Source: Cyanophora paradoxa (taxonomy: Eukaryota; Glaucocystophyceae; Cyanophorales; Cyanophoraceae). Taken from it: a stretch of 64,000 nt of DNA. Both the position numbers and the translations under genes were made by a program. Positions 33,001 through 45,345 of the stretch are shown here, piece after piece. The notes under the pieces were generated by a model. It did not search any database. It was not told the origin of the DNA and saw nothing but the letters and a program-made list of their open reading frames with translations. The stretch covers positions 62,001 to 126,000 of the forward strand of contig QPMI01000173.1 in assembly GCA_004431415.1 (NCBI GenBank), read 5' to 3'. Every line of letters starts with the position of its first letter. The stretch's first letter is position 1.

Positions 33001-36000
33001 AGCAAGCCGGTAACAACATCTAGATTATCTGCACTCACAAGAGGGTGCCGTCCTTGTAGACGGCAGTCGCGACGGAGGTCCAGGCGGCTCGCGTCCCCTT
33101 CCACGCTCCCTCGCCGTAGATCCGCACCTCGCCGTCGATGACGGTGCCGGCGAGTCCGCTCTGGTACGCGTTCGCCTTGCGCACGCGCACGACGCGGTCG
33201 CCGGTGACGTAAAACGCGTAGCGGCCGTCGGGCGGGTCGACCCAGCGGCCCTCGAGATACCCGTATCCGGGTCCGGCGTGCAGCGGGCGCTCGTTCTGGA
33301 TGATCCAGTGGTCGGCCAGCGCGACGACTTCGGTGCGCAACACGCGCGGCGGCGTGTGCGTGAAGACCGCGGTGCGGTACGTCGCCGGCGCGGGGAGCGA
33401 CGCGTTGTGGAGGCGGATGCCGGTGGGCGCCTCGGAGAAGGCGGCCGCGTCGACGCGCCACGTGAAGAGGGCGACGACGTGCGCGACGCTGCGGGCGCCG
33501 CAGATGCCGGAGACGAGCGGGGCGGGGCAGGCGGCGAGGGAGGCGTTGGGGAAGAACGGGATGCGGACGAGGGCGTGGTAGAGGAGCGGGCCGCCGGCCT
33601 CGACGCGCCCGTCCGCTGCAATGGCCTGCAGCGAGGCGCCCGGCGGGAACGCGTCCGCGAAGAATGCACCGCCCTCCTGCGGCCACGGCACCGACTTGTA
33701 GACGCCGCCGGCGGCCGCACCATAGCCGGCGGGGGCGATCGAAGCGAGGTCGAAGGCGAGGAGGGCGACGCCGGTCGGCAGCGAGCAGGCCTTGATGAGG
33801 GGCAGGACGGAGCTCGAGGGCCCGCCGTCGCCGCCGAGCGCCGCAAACGAGCCGAAGAAGGCGACGCCGCGGGACCAGAAGGAGGCGTAGCGGAGCTCCT
33901 GGAGGAGCAGCGCCTCGAAGGGGGCGGCGGAGGGGTACGCGCGCCGCACGTCGGCAGCCGTCTCGCCGCCCTCGAAGGACCGCTCCGACGGTTCCGCGTC
34001 GAAGAAGTCGAGACAGTTCGTCGCCCCTGAGGCAGGCGGCTCATGATCAGCGACCCCGCCAAGACAACGGTACAAGGGTGTTCAGCAGTTTTTTGCGCGC
34101 CGCGAAATTTCAAATTAAGAAACACTGCATTTTAAAAACATTATGAGCGTGCATACGATTATAATTTTTTATTGCAGATCTAGGGAGATTCTATATAGCT
34201 AGTTTTACGCTCATGGAATCTAGGTTTACAATTCCGCGCAAAAACGTGCGCGAAATTCGCTTGAATTTCGCGAATGCGGCAAATACTACACAGACGGGCG
34301 CAAATAATACGTTTACGCGCGCACCGAAAAAGTAATGCTGTCCGAAGGCAACTGGCGAGTCCGCGCCGGGGTTCGACCACGTGAAGCTCGTCAGTTCGGG
34401 CTGCTGTGTAGTTAGTAGACGCCCCGAGAAGAGCGAGCTGCGGTACTGTGCAGGCCGATCGGACCTGCAACCGGAAGTTGCGCGCTCGGAGTTCGGCCAG
34501 GGTTGCGTTGCTCCCCGTCGGCTGCGCATGCCGCGCCAGCGGCTTCGGTCACAGCCATGGCCCCGAAATCAAAGCCCCGCGGGCCGATCGCGAGCGCACG
34601 GCGGGTGCGAAGAGGTGGAAGGTGCCAAGCATGCCGGCCCAGCTGTACGCCTCGGTCGGGCTCGCCGACGCGATCCCCGAGACGGCCTCGTAGAAGGTCC
34701 GCTCTGCAGTGTCGATCGAGGTGCTTCTGGCTGGTTTCTGGCGGCGAGTGCTGGCGCACCGTACGCGGCGTAGAGGTGGCGGAAGTCGTGCGAGAAGTCG
34801 CCCGCCCGCCTCATGAAGTCGTAGGGCGCGGCGCCCTGGCAGAGTCCCGCCGGCCAGCTTCGTATGGGACCGTAGGGGACGGGCGTGCAGCCACTGTAAA
34901 CGTACGCCATCCAGCGCTGGGCGGCGTAGGAGTAGCAGCCGAAGCCGGCGCAGGAGGCAGGCGGGCGCAGAACGTCGGCGACGGCCGCGCCGACGAGATC
35001 GGCGGCGCCCGCAAAGGCCTCCGCGGACCACGGCCAGTCGCTCTGGAAGGCGGTGAGGTTGGCCGGGCTGAAGCGCGCGTCCGGGTCCTTCGCCGGCCAC
35101 TGCGCATGCGCCCCCGTGCGCGTAAGCGACCGATCGCAACAGCGTGTCCAATTTATAATTTATATAATATAGGAACTGAGCATAACGCTCGCATTGCTGG
35201 ATCGTGCGAGGGAGGCACGCGCACGGGGCTCATTGAAGTGTAGGCGAACTCCGTCGGCTTCGCGTCGCCAAGCACCTGGCGATATCGATTCGAATTAAGA
35301 TCCAGATGTCAATATCAGTACCTAGATTCAATTAAAGGAATGTGCAGCAGGCACCTGGGAGAGGCTCATCACAAAGCTGCAGCGATTGCTATCCAAGTCG
35401 AAGTCTGTGGCATTCGGGACGCGTCGCGATCAGAGGCCGGCCGCCCCTCGATCAGGCGCGCTGAGGTTTTGAGGCAGACCGCAGTAGGTGTAGTCGTCCT
35501 TGCTCCGCGTGATGAGCCCGAGGCGGTGCGCGGCCGGCCGCTGGCCCACCAGGTAGTTCGCCACCTTCGCGGCGAAGACTATCTGCACGCTCTCCTCCGA
35601 TTCCACGGCTTGCCCTGCAGCGCAGCGCAGTCGTCTGTCGAAGAACGGTGCAAAGATCAGAAAAATAAGCAGAAGTACCTACACGCCAGAAGGCGTTGCT
35701 GGCGCCCGTGTTGCCGGACGGCATGAGTGCGCTCTGCGCAGCGATGGAGTTGCCCTGCGCAGATGTGTCGGTGCCGAAAGCATATGCATGTAGAGAGGAT
35801 AAGGCCATGTCTGGAAGCACCGCAGGAATGGTGACATTCGTGGATGTAGACGGCAGCGACGACGGTCCTGACGCCTGCCGCCTGGCCCTCACGGAGCAAT
35901 TCACCGTGTACTGCCCCCCGTACGAGAGCTCGACGGTCACCGAGATCGGCGCGCCGGCGGCGTCGGCGTCCGAAACGGACAAAGAGCCGACGTAGGGCCC

Positions 36001-39000
36001 GCTGGGACCGTCGCATGCGGCAGCCAGAAGCGTGATGCCCTCCCCAGCCGTGAAGTTAACCGTGACCAGAATGGTCGTCGGGCTTGTCGCGAGCGCCGTC
36101 TGGAGGGTAGGGGCTGGCGGAGCTGCGGGGGCTGCCGGGGCCGGGACCGATGCTGCTGGCTTCTCCAAAGCGTAAGAAACGCAGGAAACATCACCCACGA
36201 GCAGCCCGTCGTAATTCCACGAGCCTGAGTCCCGAGCGGCTCGGTCGACATTCTGATCATGAGCATGATCATGAGGATCCCGGAAGCACGAGAGGCGATC
36301 ATGATCAGCGTCGCGAATTAAACGCAGTTGCGCATATATATATACAGCTGCAATACACAAAAAAGCCTTCGAGAAGTGCTCACCGACTTTGCGCAGTTTT
36401 CGAAGAGGTACTCGACGAGCGGGCTGTCGTCTCCCTGCGTGGCCACGGGCCGCTGTGCGCTCGAGAAAGAGAGCCGCACTTGGTCGTGGCTCAGCTGCTT
36501 CTGCCAGACGCGAAACGCTGCAGCATGATCTCGTTCAGAAAAGTTTCCGAGAGATCCCATATATATATGCATAGTCAGAACGCGCACCCCCATATGTCGC
36601 ATTCACGAGCACCGCCGCAGAGTCGTCAACGAAGCCGGATCGGCCGAGGAAGAAGAAAGAGCGCGGGATGGCGGCAATAGCGATGTAGGATCCGGTCCAT
36701 ACAAGCAGGCCGTTCTTGTACGCGCGCGCAGTGCTCGTGCCGGAGCCGTCGGGCGTGCCGACGGTCACCACCAGGTGCGTCCAGCGCTTAAGCTACGTAT
36801 GGACAAAATGCAAAAAATGTCGACTTCGTCGACTAAATGCAAAAATGTATAATGACGCACAGGAACGGCTGAGGAACTGTCCCAAACGAATTTATAGTCG
36901 AAAACTCGCGTCGGCCTGTCGATGTCACGTGTCATGTCCATCCGAAGACGCATGGCGTCGACGTCGGCTTGCTCCGCGGCAGTCCAAAATATGTACTGCG
37001 CGGTACTTTAGAATGACTGGCATGGGGGCGTTGACGCGAACGAGAGCGGCGCAAACCATGAAGTCTGTCGGCGAGCCGTAGTTATTTCCAAAGTCCACGA
37101 GCCGCCTATTCGCTTGTGGTAACTTAATGTCCATGCGTGTCTGAAGTTCAAATATTAAAAACGCAAAAGAGAATGGAGCAGCGCTTTAGCTCTCAGAGAA
37201 GCGGGGCATAAGGGGGATGTTCGTGTCTCACGCGCACCCAGAGCTCGAATGACATTGGCCAGGACAGGGGTGTGGAGGCGAGGGCAGCGCTGAGGTCGAC
37301 GTGGCCAAGCCCCATCGCACCGCCAAACGACCCGAACTGCAACGCTGCTCGCGGCGTCAGCGCAGACACCAGCACCGTACCAACGAAACAGAAATTAATT
37401 CGAACAGCCGCGCCTTTTTCAGGGGGTGGGCAAAACATCCCGACGTCGACGGGCGATCCGTCACCCTTAAAGATGCCATTTCTGCCGTTACCGCTTGCGT
37501 CTGGTACGTCGGCGCCCTTGAACACAGATGTAGGCTGCGAAGGCAAAGGTAAACGTTAGCGGCGACGGCGATTCGGGGCGGTCGGGGAGAAAGAAAGCTG
37601 CTTGCCAGACTCCCGCAGGCGTCGAACTTGTACCTGCGCACGTGAACGGCGCCCTGTCGTGCCATGCATTCTCAATTAGATACCGCCGGATGCGCACCAT
37701 AGTTCGATCTTCGCCCCGGGACGGCCCCCCCGAAACAGGTCCTCGACTTGGGTAGTAGAAAGCGCCTCACTATAGATCCGAAAGTCTGCCCGCGGGGGTC
37801 ATCGAAAGTATACATGCGCGCGGCGATGGGCGCGATTGCGAGCCTCCCATGTAAAAATCCGTTGGGTCATCAGGAGACGTCCACAGCAACGTGCTGCAGC
37901 GCGGAAGACCAGCAATTTTCACGGGCGTCGATCGGCGTGTCTCGGAATCGAGCTCTCACCCAATAAGGTAGTCGGCGCGCGTGTTCGCAGGAATGGCAGC
38001 CGTCGCCCCTGCCATGCCGGATCCGGTTTTGAAATGAGGCACTCGCGAGCCGTTCAAGTAACTGTCGCGCAATTTGTTTGTCGGCTCTTGAGAAGAGTCC
38101 ACAAACAAATTTCATATATAATTCACACGCTCACGTAATAAACTCGTTTTCGGCGAAAACGAGAGTCAACAAATGCCAGTTGTCATTCTGAGACAAAGAC
38201 GGGCACAAATGTTCAAGCTGAAGAATCAGCGAATTCCGTGCTTCGCGCGAGTAATTACCGCCGGGATAGAGTTTTCGTTTATAAACGCGGTGGTCCGCAT
38301 CGTCGTTGTACCGCTTGGGTTGGTGTAATAGATAATAAAGTGGCTCGTTTTTGGAGGCCCCTGCGTGTATCAGGATTATTGATCATATGCATGAATTCGG
38401 ACCCGGAAGGGAAATCAAGGTGTTTTCTAGTTACGAAAGTCAAGCGCACGGGGCACTGAATGCTCTGACCAGACAGTCCGCTGTCATCGACATTTATCCC
38501 CGACTGGCATGTAGCAATGAAGATGCTCTCTCTACCGGATCCGCTGCAAATTTAAATGCACGCAAATGTCAGCGTCAAGCGGAACTGCATGTCTCAAAGA
38601 GGCATCACAAAGAACTAATCTGATCAATAAATCCTTAAACATGCAAAACAATACGAGAAAGAAATTACCCATCGTCGAGCACAACAATACGTGTGAAGTG
38701 ACGTAATTCTTTGGGCATCTTGGTCCAGAAAGAAATGGTAAATGGGCTTCCGAGCGCGAAACTAGGCATCTTGATGTATCGATGCTTCGTTTCCGGGGCA
38801 TCTGTGGTTCCCCAGTAGGCACCTGCGTTGGATAACCAGGCGAACGAAATTCGACATCAGAATATGTTCAGCAGATCTAAACATTATTCATCAATAATCT
38901 GCACACCAGCAGGTTGCTGATTGCAGCTGCTCCCGTTTGCAAGAGGCGCCATCTGCACGTCGCCGTAGAGTAGCCCACTTCTACCGTTGCCGGACCGATC

Positions 39001-42000
39001 GAACGCCTGTGGTGCCGGAACCGGTACGCGCCGGTGAGATTTCGACAAAACCGTACGTCCCACGTACATATATTCCGAAAGGGGCGCAGCACAGAGTTCT
39101 AGTGCGGCCGCCAGTGATTTTGAAATTGGAAGGCGGCCGTGCGGCAAGCTACATGCATATGTACATTCACATCTAGCAGTCGCGACGCAGCGGGGTCCAG
39201 AAATTAAATCCGCGCGATGTGGCGGCGAACCGTCTCCCCGCAGGTGTCGAATAGGTGGTGGGCGAGAAGCGGGGGTCGCTCGTGGACGGCGGGGCGGCCG
39301 CGAGCGACCTCGAGGACCTGCTGCGGGGAGAGGGCCGCGCCGTACACGCGGAAGTCGGAGAGGTCGAGGCCGCTCGGGTACGGGGCGCCCGGCCAGAACG
39401 AGTGCAGCAGGACGTGCTCTGCGCGCGTTGCCGGCGCGATGCTGTAAGACCCTCCCGCCCCCCCGGCGGTCTTGGCGTGCGGACGAAAAGTGCCTGCGTT
39501 CGACGGCGACGCGATCAGCCGCGAGCGGCTTCGAATTCGGCGAGCACCTCGCGGAGTTACTTCTCCGCACCGTTCAAGTACGTGCGAATTTCGGTGGGGG
39601 TAAACGTGATGGCGAGATGGTTCCAGGAGCCGTCGACCTTGAGCGCGTTTTCCCCATTGAACATGTGAATTTCGATGCGCTGTGCCGAGCCGTCGAACAC
39701 TTCGAGCGAGAGCGCCACTGAGCCAGGAGCCGCCTGATAACGAGTGAGCCGCGGCCGTGTGCGAGCGTCAAAATGCGCCGAAAATCGATTGAAAAGGCGA
39801 CGCACGTCGCAGCCATAGACGCCGTACCAAGGGTCGTTGCCAACCGCGCCATTGGGACAAAAGAAAAGAAGCTGCCGCAACAAAGTTAAAATTCTTGTTA
39901 GCACACACCGCGAGCACTGAATTCGAGGTTCTGTATAGCTAGAGGACGTTAACGTCGTCGAGAGCGTACGTAATTGTTTATATAACGGCTGTCTCCGAAC
40001 TCGAACAGATTAGCCTCGTAAGGTTGATTCGACCGGAGCCGGAGCCTGCACAGGTACGTGAAGGAAGGGCCGTCATCAGTGAGACGCCGCGAGCACTCGT
40101 GATCAAATTGCTGGATTGGCGGTCTCACCAGAACGCGACAGTGAAAGTACCAGGCAGCTCAAAGCTCGGCATCTTGAGGAGTCGCTCGGTTTGCCCCACG
40201 GAAGCCTTGCTCGTCGCCTTGTTTGTTCCCGCAACCAGCGCTGCGCAAGGACACGAAGCCATGTGAGTGTGTGCAATAATGCAGCGGGCCTCGATTGAAC
40301 ATTTGCAGCCCAGACGCCACGGGCACCGGTCTTTGGGATGTCCAAAGGGCACGGCCCGTGTTGCGTGGCGTCACCAGAGAGAACTCCGTGGCGTCCGTGC
40401 CCCGAGACGTCGGGGACCTGAGCGGCGCGGCGTTTATTAGTACATATTGCGGGGCACTTGCAGCTGCATCCAATGCCGCGGATGTCGCACGGTGGCCCCG
40501 CAACCCTGGAACGTGTAGTGGATTTCGAGGGGAGCCCCTGGAAGCTTCCCAGCTGCCACCTCGGCCGCCTGGGCGTCAGATAAAGTGCTCGAGTAGACGC
40601 GGAAGTCTGTGCGATCGCGCGCGAGAAATACGATGTTCGAGATTAATCTTCGTGCCAAACCCGGCGACGTCGACTGAAATGAGATAGACACTCGCCCGAG
40701 ATATAAACTTCTTTCATCGCCAATGGAGTATTGCTTCTCCCCAAGTGCTTGGAGATGCTGTGGACGGGACGAGCAAGCCGCGCTATTGGCGAGAAGCTTC
40801 CGGCAGCAGCAGCCGTGTGCGGAACCGGAATTCCGTTTAGCCAGCTGGGGATCCGGAAAAGATGCGCTCATGATCAGCGACGAATTGTTAAAATTAATGC
40901 AGTCGCGCCGCATTATAATGAATTCGAATCCATCCAAATCTTGAGATAAGCAGCACAGCGCACGTATACGTCGCGGTATCGGAGAATGCGATGGTAATCA
41001 AATGCTCGGCGTTATTGAACTGCAGTGGAAAGGATTACAATCAGCGGCCGGCAAGCTTTAAGATCAGCAAACAAAAACCGAGCACCGGAATGCCGTTGGA
41101 GCCTTGAAATGCGAGAGTTCGTATCACCACGTTCTCATTTTCAGATGCTCCAGCACTCGAATACACTGTCAGCACGAGGCCCACTTTCCCCGGGTCAACC
41201 TGCAACTGTTATTAAATATAGCCTGTCCATGCTTTATATGTACACATTGTCAAACGATACGTTAGTCGAAGTACAGCTAGCCACGAATCGGACCGAGCAT
41301 TTGATATAGGAGCTTGTAGTGTTGTCCCATATCACATCCAATCCGTTCTCGCAGAAGGACGCTGCAGCAGCATGTGGTCATTGCTCATCGATATCGCGAT
41401 CGCGCGTGCGAATCCGAGGATCGCCCTTTTCTAGCGCGCGCAGAATTACTATTTAGCCTAGGACCTAAGAACCGATGCATGTGGAAAAGTGCGCTTGTAA
41501 CAATGAAAGAAGAGGCTCCGTTGCCAGGATAAGGTGTCATGACTGCAGCTCGAGTACTTTAAGGAGTTCTGTACATGTGCGAACGTACCAACGATGTTGT
41601 GGGACTGCGGTCCAAATCCCCAGTCAAGAAGGCGCGCCCATGAGGTCTGAGACCTTTTCAGCCGTAACCTGAAGTTGGGGCGTCCGGTCCATTATACCTC
41701 AGTCAGAGGCGACCCGACAGCGCATGCACGCGAACAGCTGCTGCACGTTCGAACGTGCACACCGCATAGAAAACGTGACGGGCGTCCCGACGAAGAACGA
41801 CGGCGCGAGGATGTAGTCGTTGAAACCTCCCTTTGGCCCAAGGTACGCCCCTGCGGGCGAACGTCGATTCTGAATGTTGCAGCATCGCATCGAGCGAGGG
41901 GGGGGGGGGGGGGGGGGGGGATGTTTAACGGACCAGGGTCGCACGTCCAGAGGTCCCCCACAAGCGTTGCGTCCCTTCCCTTGCCGCTCGTGTCGACGGC

Positions 42001-45000
42001 CTGCGGCGGATGATTTGAAAAGGCATCGCCGAGTCGCGTTCTACATGTACAGCTGCAGGCTTGCAATGCACCGTCTTGCCGCAGGAATCGAAGCGGAGCT
42101 GCAGCTCTAGCGGCGCCTGGGGCCGGATGCCGCGGAAGATCTCGGAGACTTGATCGGCCGTCAGTTCCGAGCTGTACACCCGGAAATCTGCGACACGCAT
42201 ATCGAGAATCGTGCATATCAGACGGCCTACTATAAGCATTTTACAAAGCGTGCAGCAATCTCGGACGTCAAAGCGCACCGGCCAGCTGCCAGTCTGCTGA
42301 ATTCGGATCAGTCTCCCAGTTCGCTGCGACGATATTGATGAATCGAAGGTCAGTAAAAGGCACGTGCGCCTGCGGCGGCTAACGCGCGATCTCGTTATAT
42401 AGAGACATCAATCGCAATCGATCTCAGACTCCCAGCAACGCACAGCGCCCGATGAACATGCCGCTGCGCGCAACGTTCGGAAGAGCCCCCGCCGCGCCCC
42501 CTCCGCCTGCTGCCGCTTTCAATGTAGGATGCCACGTGCCGTTGAGGTAAGGCCGGGTCTGCGCACGGAAGCCAGAAAGGCAAAGGCAATGAGCCTAAGT
42601 GTTAGTTCTAGCTATTGTCTCATTTTATAATTAATTGATCAAATGGGACTATTTTGAGCCGACCTCGGCGCCTGTCAGAGTGACGGCCACGAAGTGCCAC
42701 TGGCCATCCACGGGGATGGCACTGCTCCCGTAGAACACCTGCGTGAAGACCTGTATCGAGCTTCCGGCGAACGTGGTGATGACGAACGACGTCGTCCCGG
42801 CCGCTCCCTGTGCGTGACCGGGCGCCCCGGCCCGGCGCCTCTGCGTTAACAAGCAGCTCGATCTAAACAGAATCGCGCGTGTGTGTACAAACCGTGCATG
42901 AATCCCATCTCTGTGAATAGTAGTCGAAAAACGATGCGCCTGAAGATTACGGGCCACGCGATCACAATCACGCCTCACAATATTTTTAGCATTTGCAGCT
43001 ATATATAATTCGAATCTAGATCACAATTAATTATAAAACTCGAGAAGCATTATTTAGCTATAATATGTATTTAGCGCCTCGTGCCGGCCAGTCGGCACTG
43101 GAACGGCAGTGGTTTGCAAGGAGTAAATGAAGTGCAAACTCATGATCGATTAATATTTATCCCTGAAATGAAATATAATCTAAAACCGAATGCGGGGCTG
43201 GCACCTGGTGGGCACCACTGGAAAACCTGTCCCAGAGGCAGCGTGAGCTTAGATAATGCATACGCACAGTAGGCGGCAATCGATTATAATTATAAAAAGG
43301 CGGAAGCTCACGATATTGTCAACGCTCATGCCGCTCCCGAAGTCGATGATACGGGCAGGAAAAGGCTGGTGCCTGAAGAGGCGGACCCAGAAGGAAACAC
43401 TAAAAGGAGTCCCGAGGGAGAAAGAGGGAATGACTGCGTAGCGATGAGTGTTGCGTACTGCCGCGCCCGTCGGCGCCGTGCCGAAGTATAGCCCTGCAAA
43501 CAAGAAATTAGAAACTTGCGTGGCTATATTGTTACAAGAACGATATAATTATGTAACGAGATAACGAGAGGCATAGGCATCTAGATCCCCGACAGTTTCA
43601 AGTTTCATGGTGAATTAGTGTTATTTATGTTATTACTCCGTCTCCGCAATATGTGCCGCGACATGTACACGGCCGCCGTTGCTGGGAGCGCGGGCGTGGG
43701 CGACGGGTGAATCGTTCACCCGTAGAAGGGACGGGCGGGCAGCCTTCTTCGGGGGTCAGGTCGCCGTAGGCGTACCCCGTCCGTTGCCACGGCGACGCGT
43801 CGCGAACCTGGAGTGCAGCCCATTCAAAACCGTTTACGTATCTCATCCACATGAAGCTCTTGCAACTTTAATTTCAACGCTTATTTACGCTTTAAATTTT
43901 CATTATTTAATATAGCCGTTTTAATCGTGGAATGTTTACGTGAGTGATTTTGACTCTAGTCACTCGCGATCACGGAAGACTTCGATTGCAAGAGCGGGTG
44001 GGTGCAAGAGCGACTTTTGAAGAGCGCACGGTGCGGCGGCAGGCGCGGAGGGCGAGGGAGAGCTGGAGGCTGCCAGGTGCCACGGGGTGCCCCTGGAAGT
44101 CCGCCAGCGCCTCAGCGGCGGCGAGAGACGCATTCCAAACTTTGAAGTCTGGCGGCCGTATACGTAGTTGACAATGATGCGGATCCGAAGTAAGCAGCGA
44201 AATCAAACATAAAGGGCTTGGGCGCCCCATGGCCAGCGAACCCGCCACGTGGGTGTTGACGAGGAAGAGGCCCCCGTCGGCGTTGTTGCCGACGTCGTGG
44301 AAGCTGCGGGCCAGCTTGGGCACTCGCCCGGCCGCGCCGGCGAGCCCGCCGGACTCCTTGCTGTGGGCCAGGCGCGTCCCGTTGAGGAACGTCGCCACTT
44401 CGCCCTCGGTGGCCGTCAAGACGACGTGGTGGTAATTACCGTCGCCCACCTGTGCATGCGCCGGAGACGCTTCAGAGGGCACACGCATGCATATGTTCTG
44501 GTTACGATGAATATGAATAGATTGGCTCACCGGAACGCCGTTCTCATTCTGGAACGCGAACACCTGAAAGGCACTGCCGCCAGTGGCTTGGTGCCCGGTC
44601 GCGTAAAATATAACGGCTGTCTTTCCGTTCGCGGTCTGCCCGAGGTTGCGAATTCGAACACGAGGGAAATGTCAACAAGCGTAAGCTTGAGCGTCGGACA
44701 GGCCCGGGGGTCGCACCGGACAGGGTCCCGTCCAAGAGCCCAACGTACCGTCGCTCACAGATACTCCGGGGGGACACACAATCGCACCGACTCTTTTTCC
44801 GTCCGCTCCAGTCCCGTCGTACAACTCGAAGATTCTGCGTGAAAGAAATTATAATTAATATAGACATTGCGGAGAACTCGATCGTAGTCGGATTAACGTT
44901 GCGGGGGCGTCAGTGGGATCCGGGGCTTTGCATGATCATGATCATCAAAGACAGACTCTGAGAGCAGTCGCACCGAGTCCAAGCAGTCTGCTGCTGCCCG

Positions 45001-45345
45001 AAACTGACCCAGAATGAGACGCTAAAGGGTGTGCCCAGCTCGAAGGGCGTGCTCCGCACGTAGCGCGCCGTCGCCGCCCCGCTCGTCGTCCCAAAGTAGG
45101 TTCCTGCGAAGGAGGTTTCTTAGCAATAATCCACGCGACACATACGCACATGCATTCTACATCTGTCTCTCCGATCCGTTTAGGGGCGCGGGAAGGGGCC
45201 TCGGACCTCGGGAGGAGGGCCCGGGCCCGGCCGCTTGGCAGAGTCCACCGCTAATCATGAACAGGACGGCAACGAACGCGACGAGAAAAGGCAGACGGGA
45301 CGATCGCGAGCGCCGCGCCGCCCCGCTGCAGCTGGTCATGATCAT
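21027..45345 (-). CDS. Giant surface protein: signal peptide, six LamG-like modules, ephrin-like Cys repeats, membrane segments
   Basis: All supported exons from 45345 down to 21027 lie on the minus strand in a consistent order, and I found no clear internal start or end. The start ATG at 45345 begins a signal peptide (LPFLVAFVAVLFMISGG, cleavage probably after LCQA). Then follow six LamG/concanavalin-like modules (45.1-36.2 kb), an alanine/proline linker with beta-sandwich-like sequence (36.2-35.5 kb), an unknown ectodomain (35.4-32.4 kb), an array of ephrin-receptor-like cysteine modules (31.8-24.3 kb), hydrophobic spans near 23.6 and 23.2 kb, further beta-rich exons and an Ala/Ser/Pro-rich tail ending in TMFIKL. 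Such architecture suggests a cell-surface adhesion or sensing protein. It could be two or three adjacent genes; transcript data would decide. Introns are AT-rich, unlike the exons. Donors seen include GTACCGG, GTGCGTG and GTGCCTG. Confidence 0.65.
23150..23645 (-). other. Two hydrophobic spans with a basic coiled linker (giant gene)
   Basis: Directly after the cysteine region, an exon reads VFAVLVVCVGIALLIVGF, a strong membrane span. The next exon gives a charged helix (ARQLTRQERLQRRLARF and TDQIQAKREEVMNRG) and a second span (LGAAFTLVGIGLAVIAAG). The exons below it (ILISSQSIANFQIV, FNVTAAFVGFGG) contain more beta-like sequence, so the topology beyond the second span is unclear. Confidence 0.55.
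26063..27184 (-). repeat. 1,122-bp internal duplication, copy A
   Basis: The segment recurs at 28556-29677, offset by 2,493 bases. Reading both by eye I found a single mismatch (A at 26670, G at 29163). The copy includes coding exons of cysteine modules and the intron between them, so identity is not due to protein constraint. Confidence 0.85.
28556..29677 (-). repeat. 1,122-bp internal duplication, copy B
   Basis: Same orientation as the copy at 26063-27184. Outside these limits the flanking sequences diverge at once on both sides, although the next modules remain distant paralogues. Confidence 0.85.
31802..31945 (+). repeat. Left LTR with tRNA-Val(GAC)-like segment
   Basis: Within the LTR, TTGGTAGAACTG resembles an A box, CCTTGACAC resembles an anticodon loop with GAC, and GTTGGTTCGACTCC is a T-arm/B box. 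Spacing is tRNA-like, but the acceptor and D stems do not pair, so it is not a functional tRNA. Confidence 0.7.
32257..32400 (+). repeat. Right LTR with tRNA-Val(GAC)-like segment
   Basis: Identical to the left LTR over all 144 bases by direct comparison, with the same A-box-like and B-box-like positions. Confidence 0.8.
32430..35430 (-). other. Unrecognised ectodomain block of the giant gene
   Basis: Long exons with good coding character but no family I recognise. Pieces include FVMSLSQ (about 35350), NLTAFQSDWPWSAEAF (about 35050), QRWMAYVYSGCTPV (about 34900), the exon 34075-33035 with ALLLQELRYASFWSRG, YGYLEGRWVDPPDG and VIDGEVRIYGEG, then VAQELHTQTNTRVF (about 32900) and VVFVVSDPAYVIKLQ (about 32500). 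The pattern of hydrophobic strands with YVTGDRV and IYGEGAW could suit an extracellular ligand-binding fold such as Cache, but that is only a guess. It sits between the LamG modules and the Cys-rich array. Confidence 0.5.
36200..45110 (-). other. Six tandem LamG/concanavalin-like modules in the giant gene
   Basis: Each module repeats the same exon-coded signature. It has DxSGNGRxG with a GD turn, a Tyr/Phe-Gly strand, xLGTPFSVSFWV, a fourth strand like RIIDFGSG, then WHFVAVT, YLNG, and a closing DFRVYSxxLxxxQ with LxFxxCGxTV. Examples are FELGTPFSVSFWV (about 45020), FSLGTPFSVSFWV (about 43400), MPSFALGSPFTISFW (about 38740), DFRVYSSELTADQV (about 42180), DFRVYSSTLSDAQ (about 40600), DFRVYGAALSPQQV (about 39330) and DFRIYSEALSTTQV (about 37760). 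Approximate module limits are 45.1-43.97, 43.85-42.05, 42.0-40.46, 40.42-39.2, 39.0-37.6 and 37.55-36.2 kb. LamG-type folds usually bind glycans or proteins outside the cell. The modules have diverged well beyond simple copying, so the expansion is old. Confidence 0.75.
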
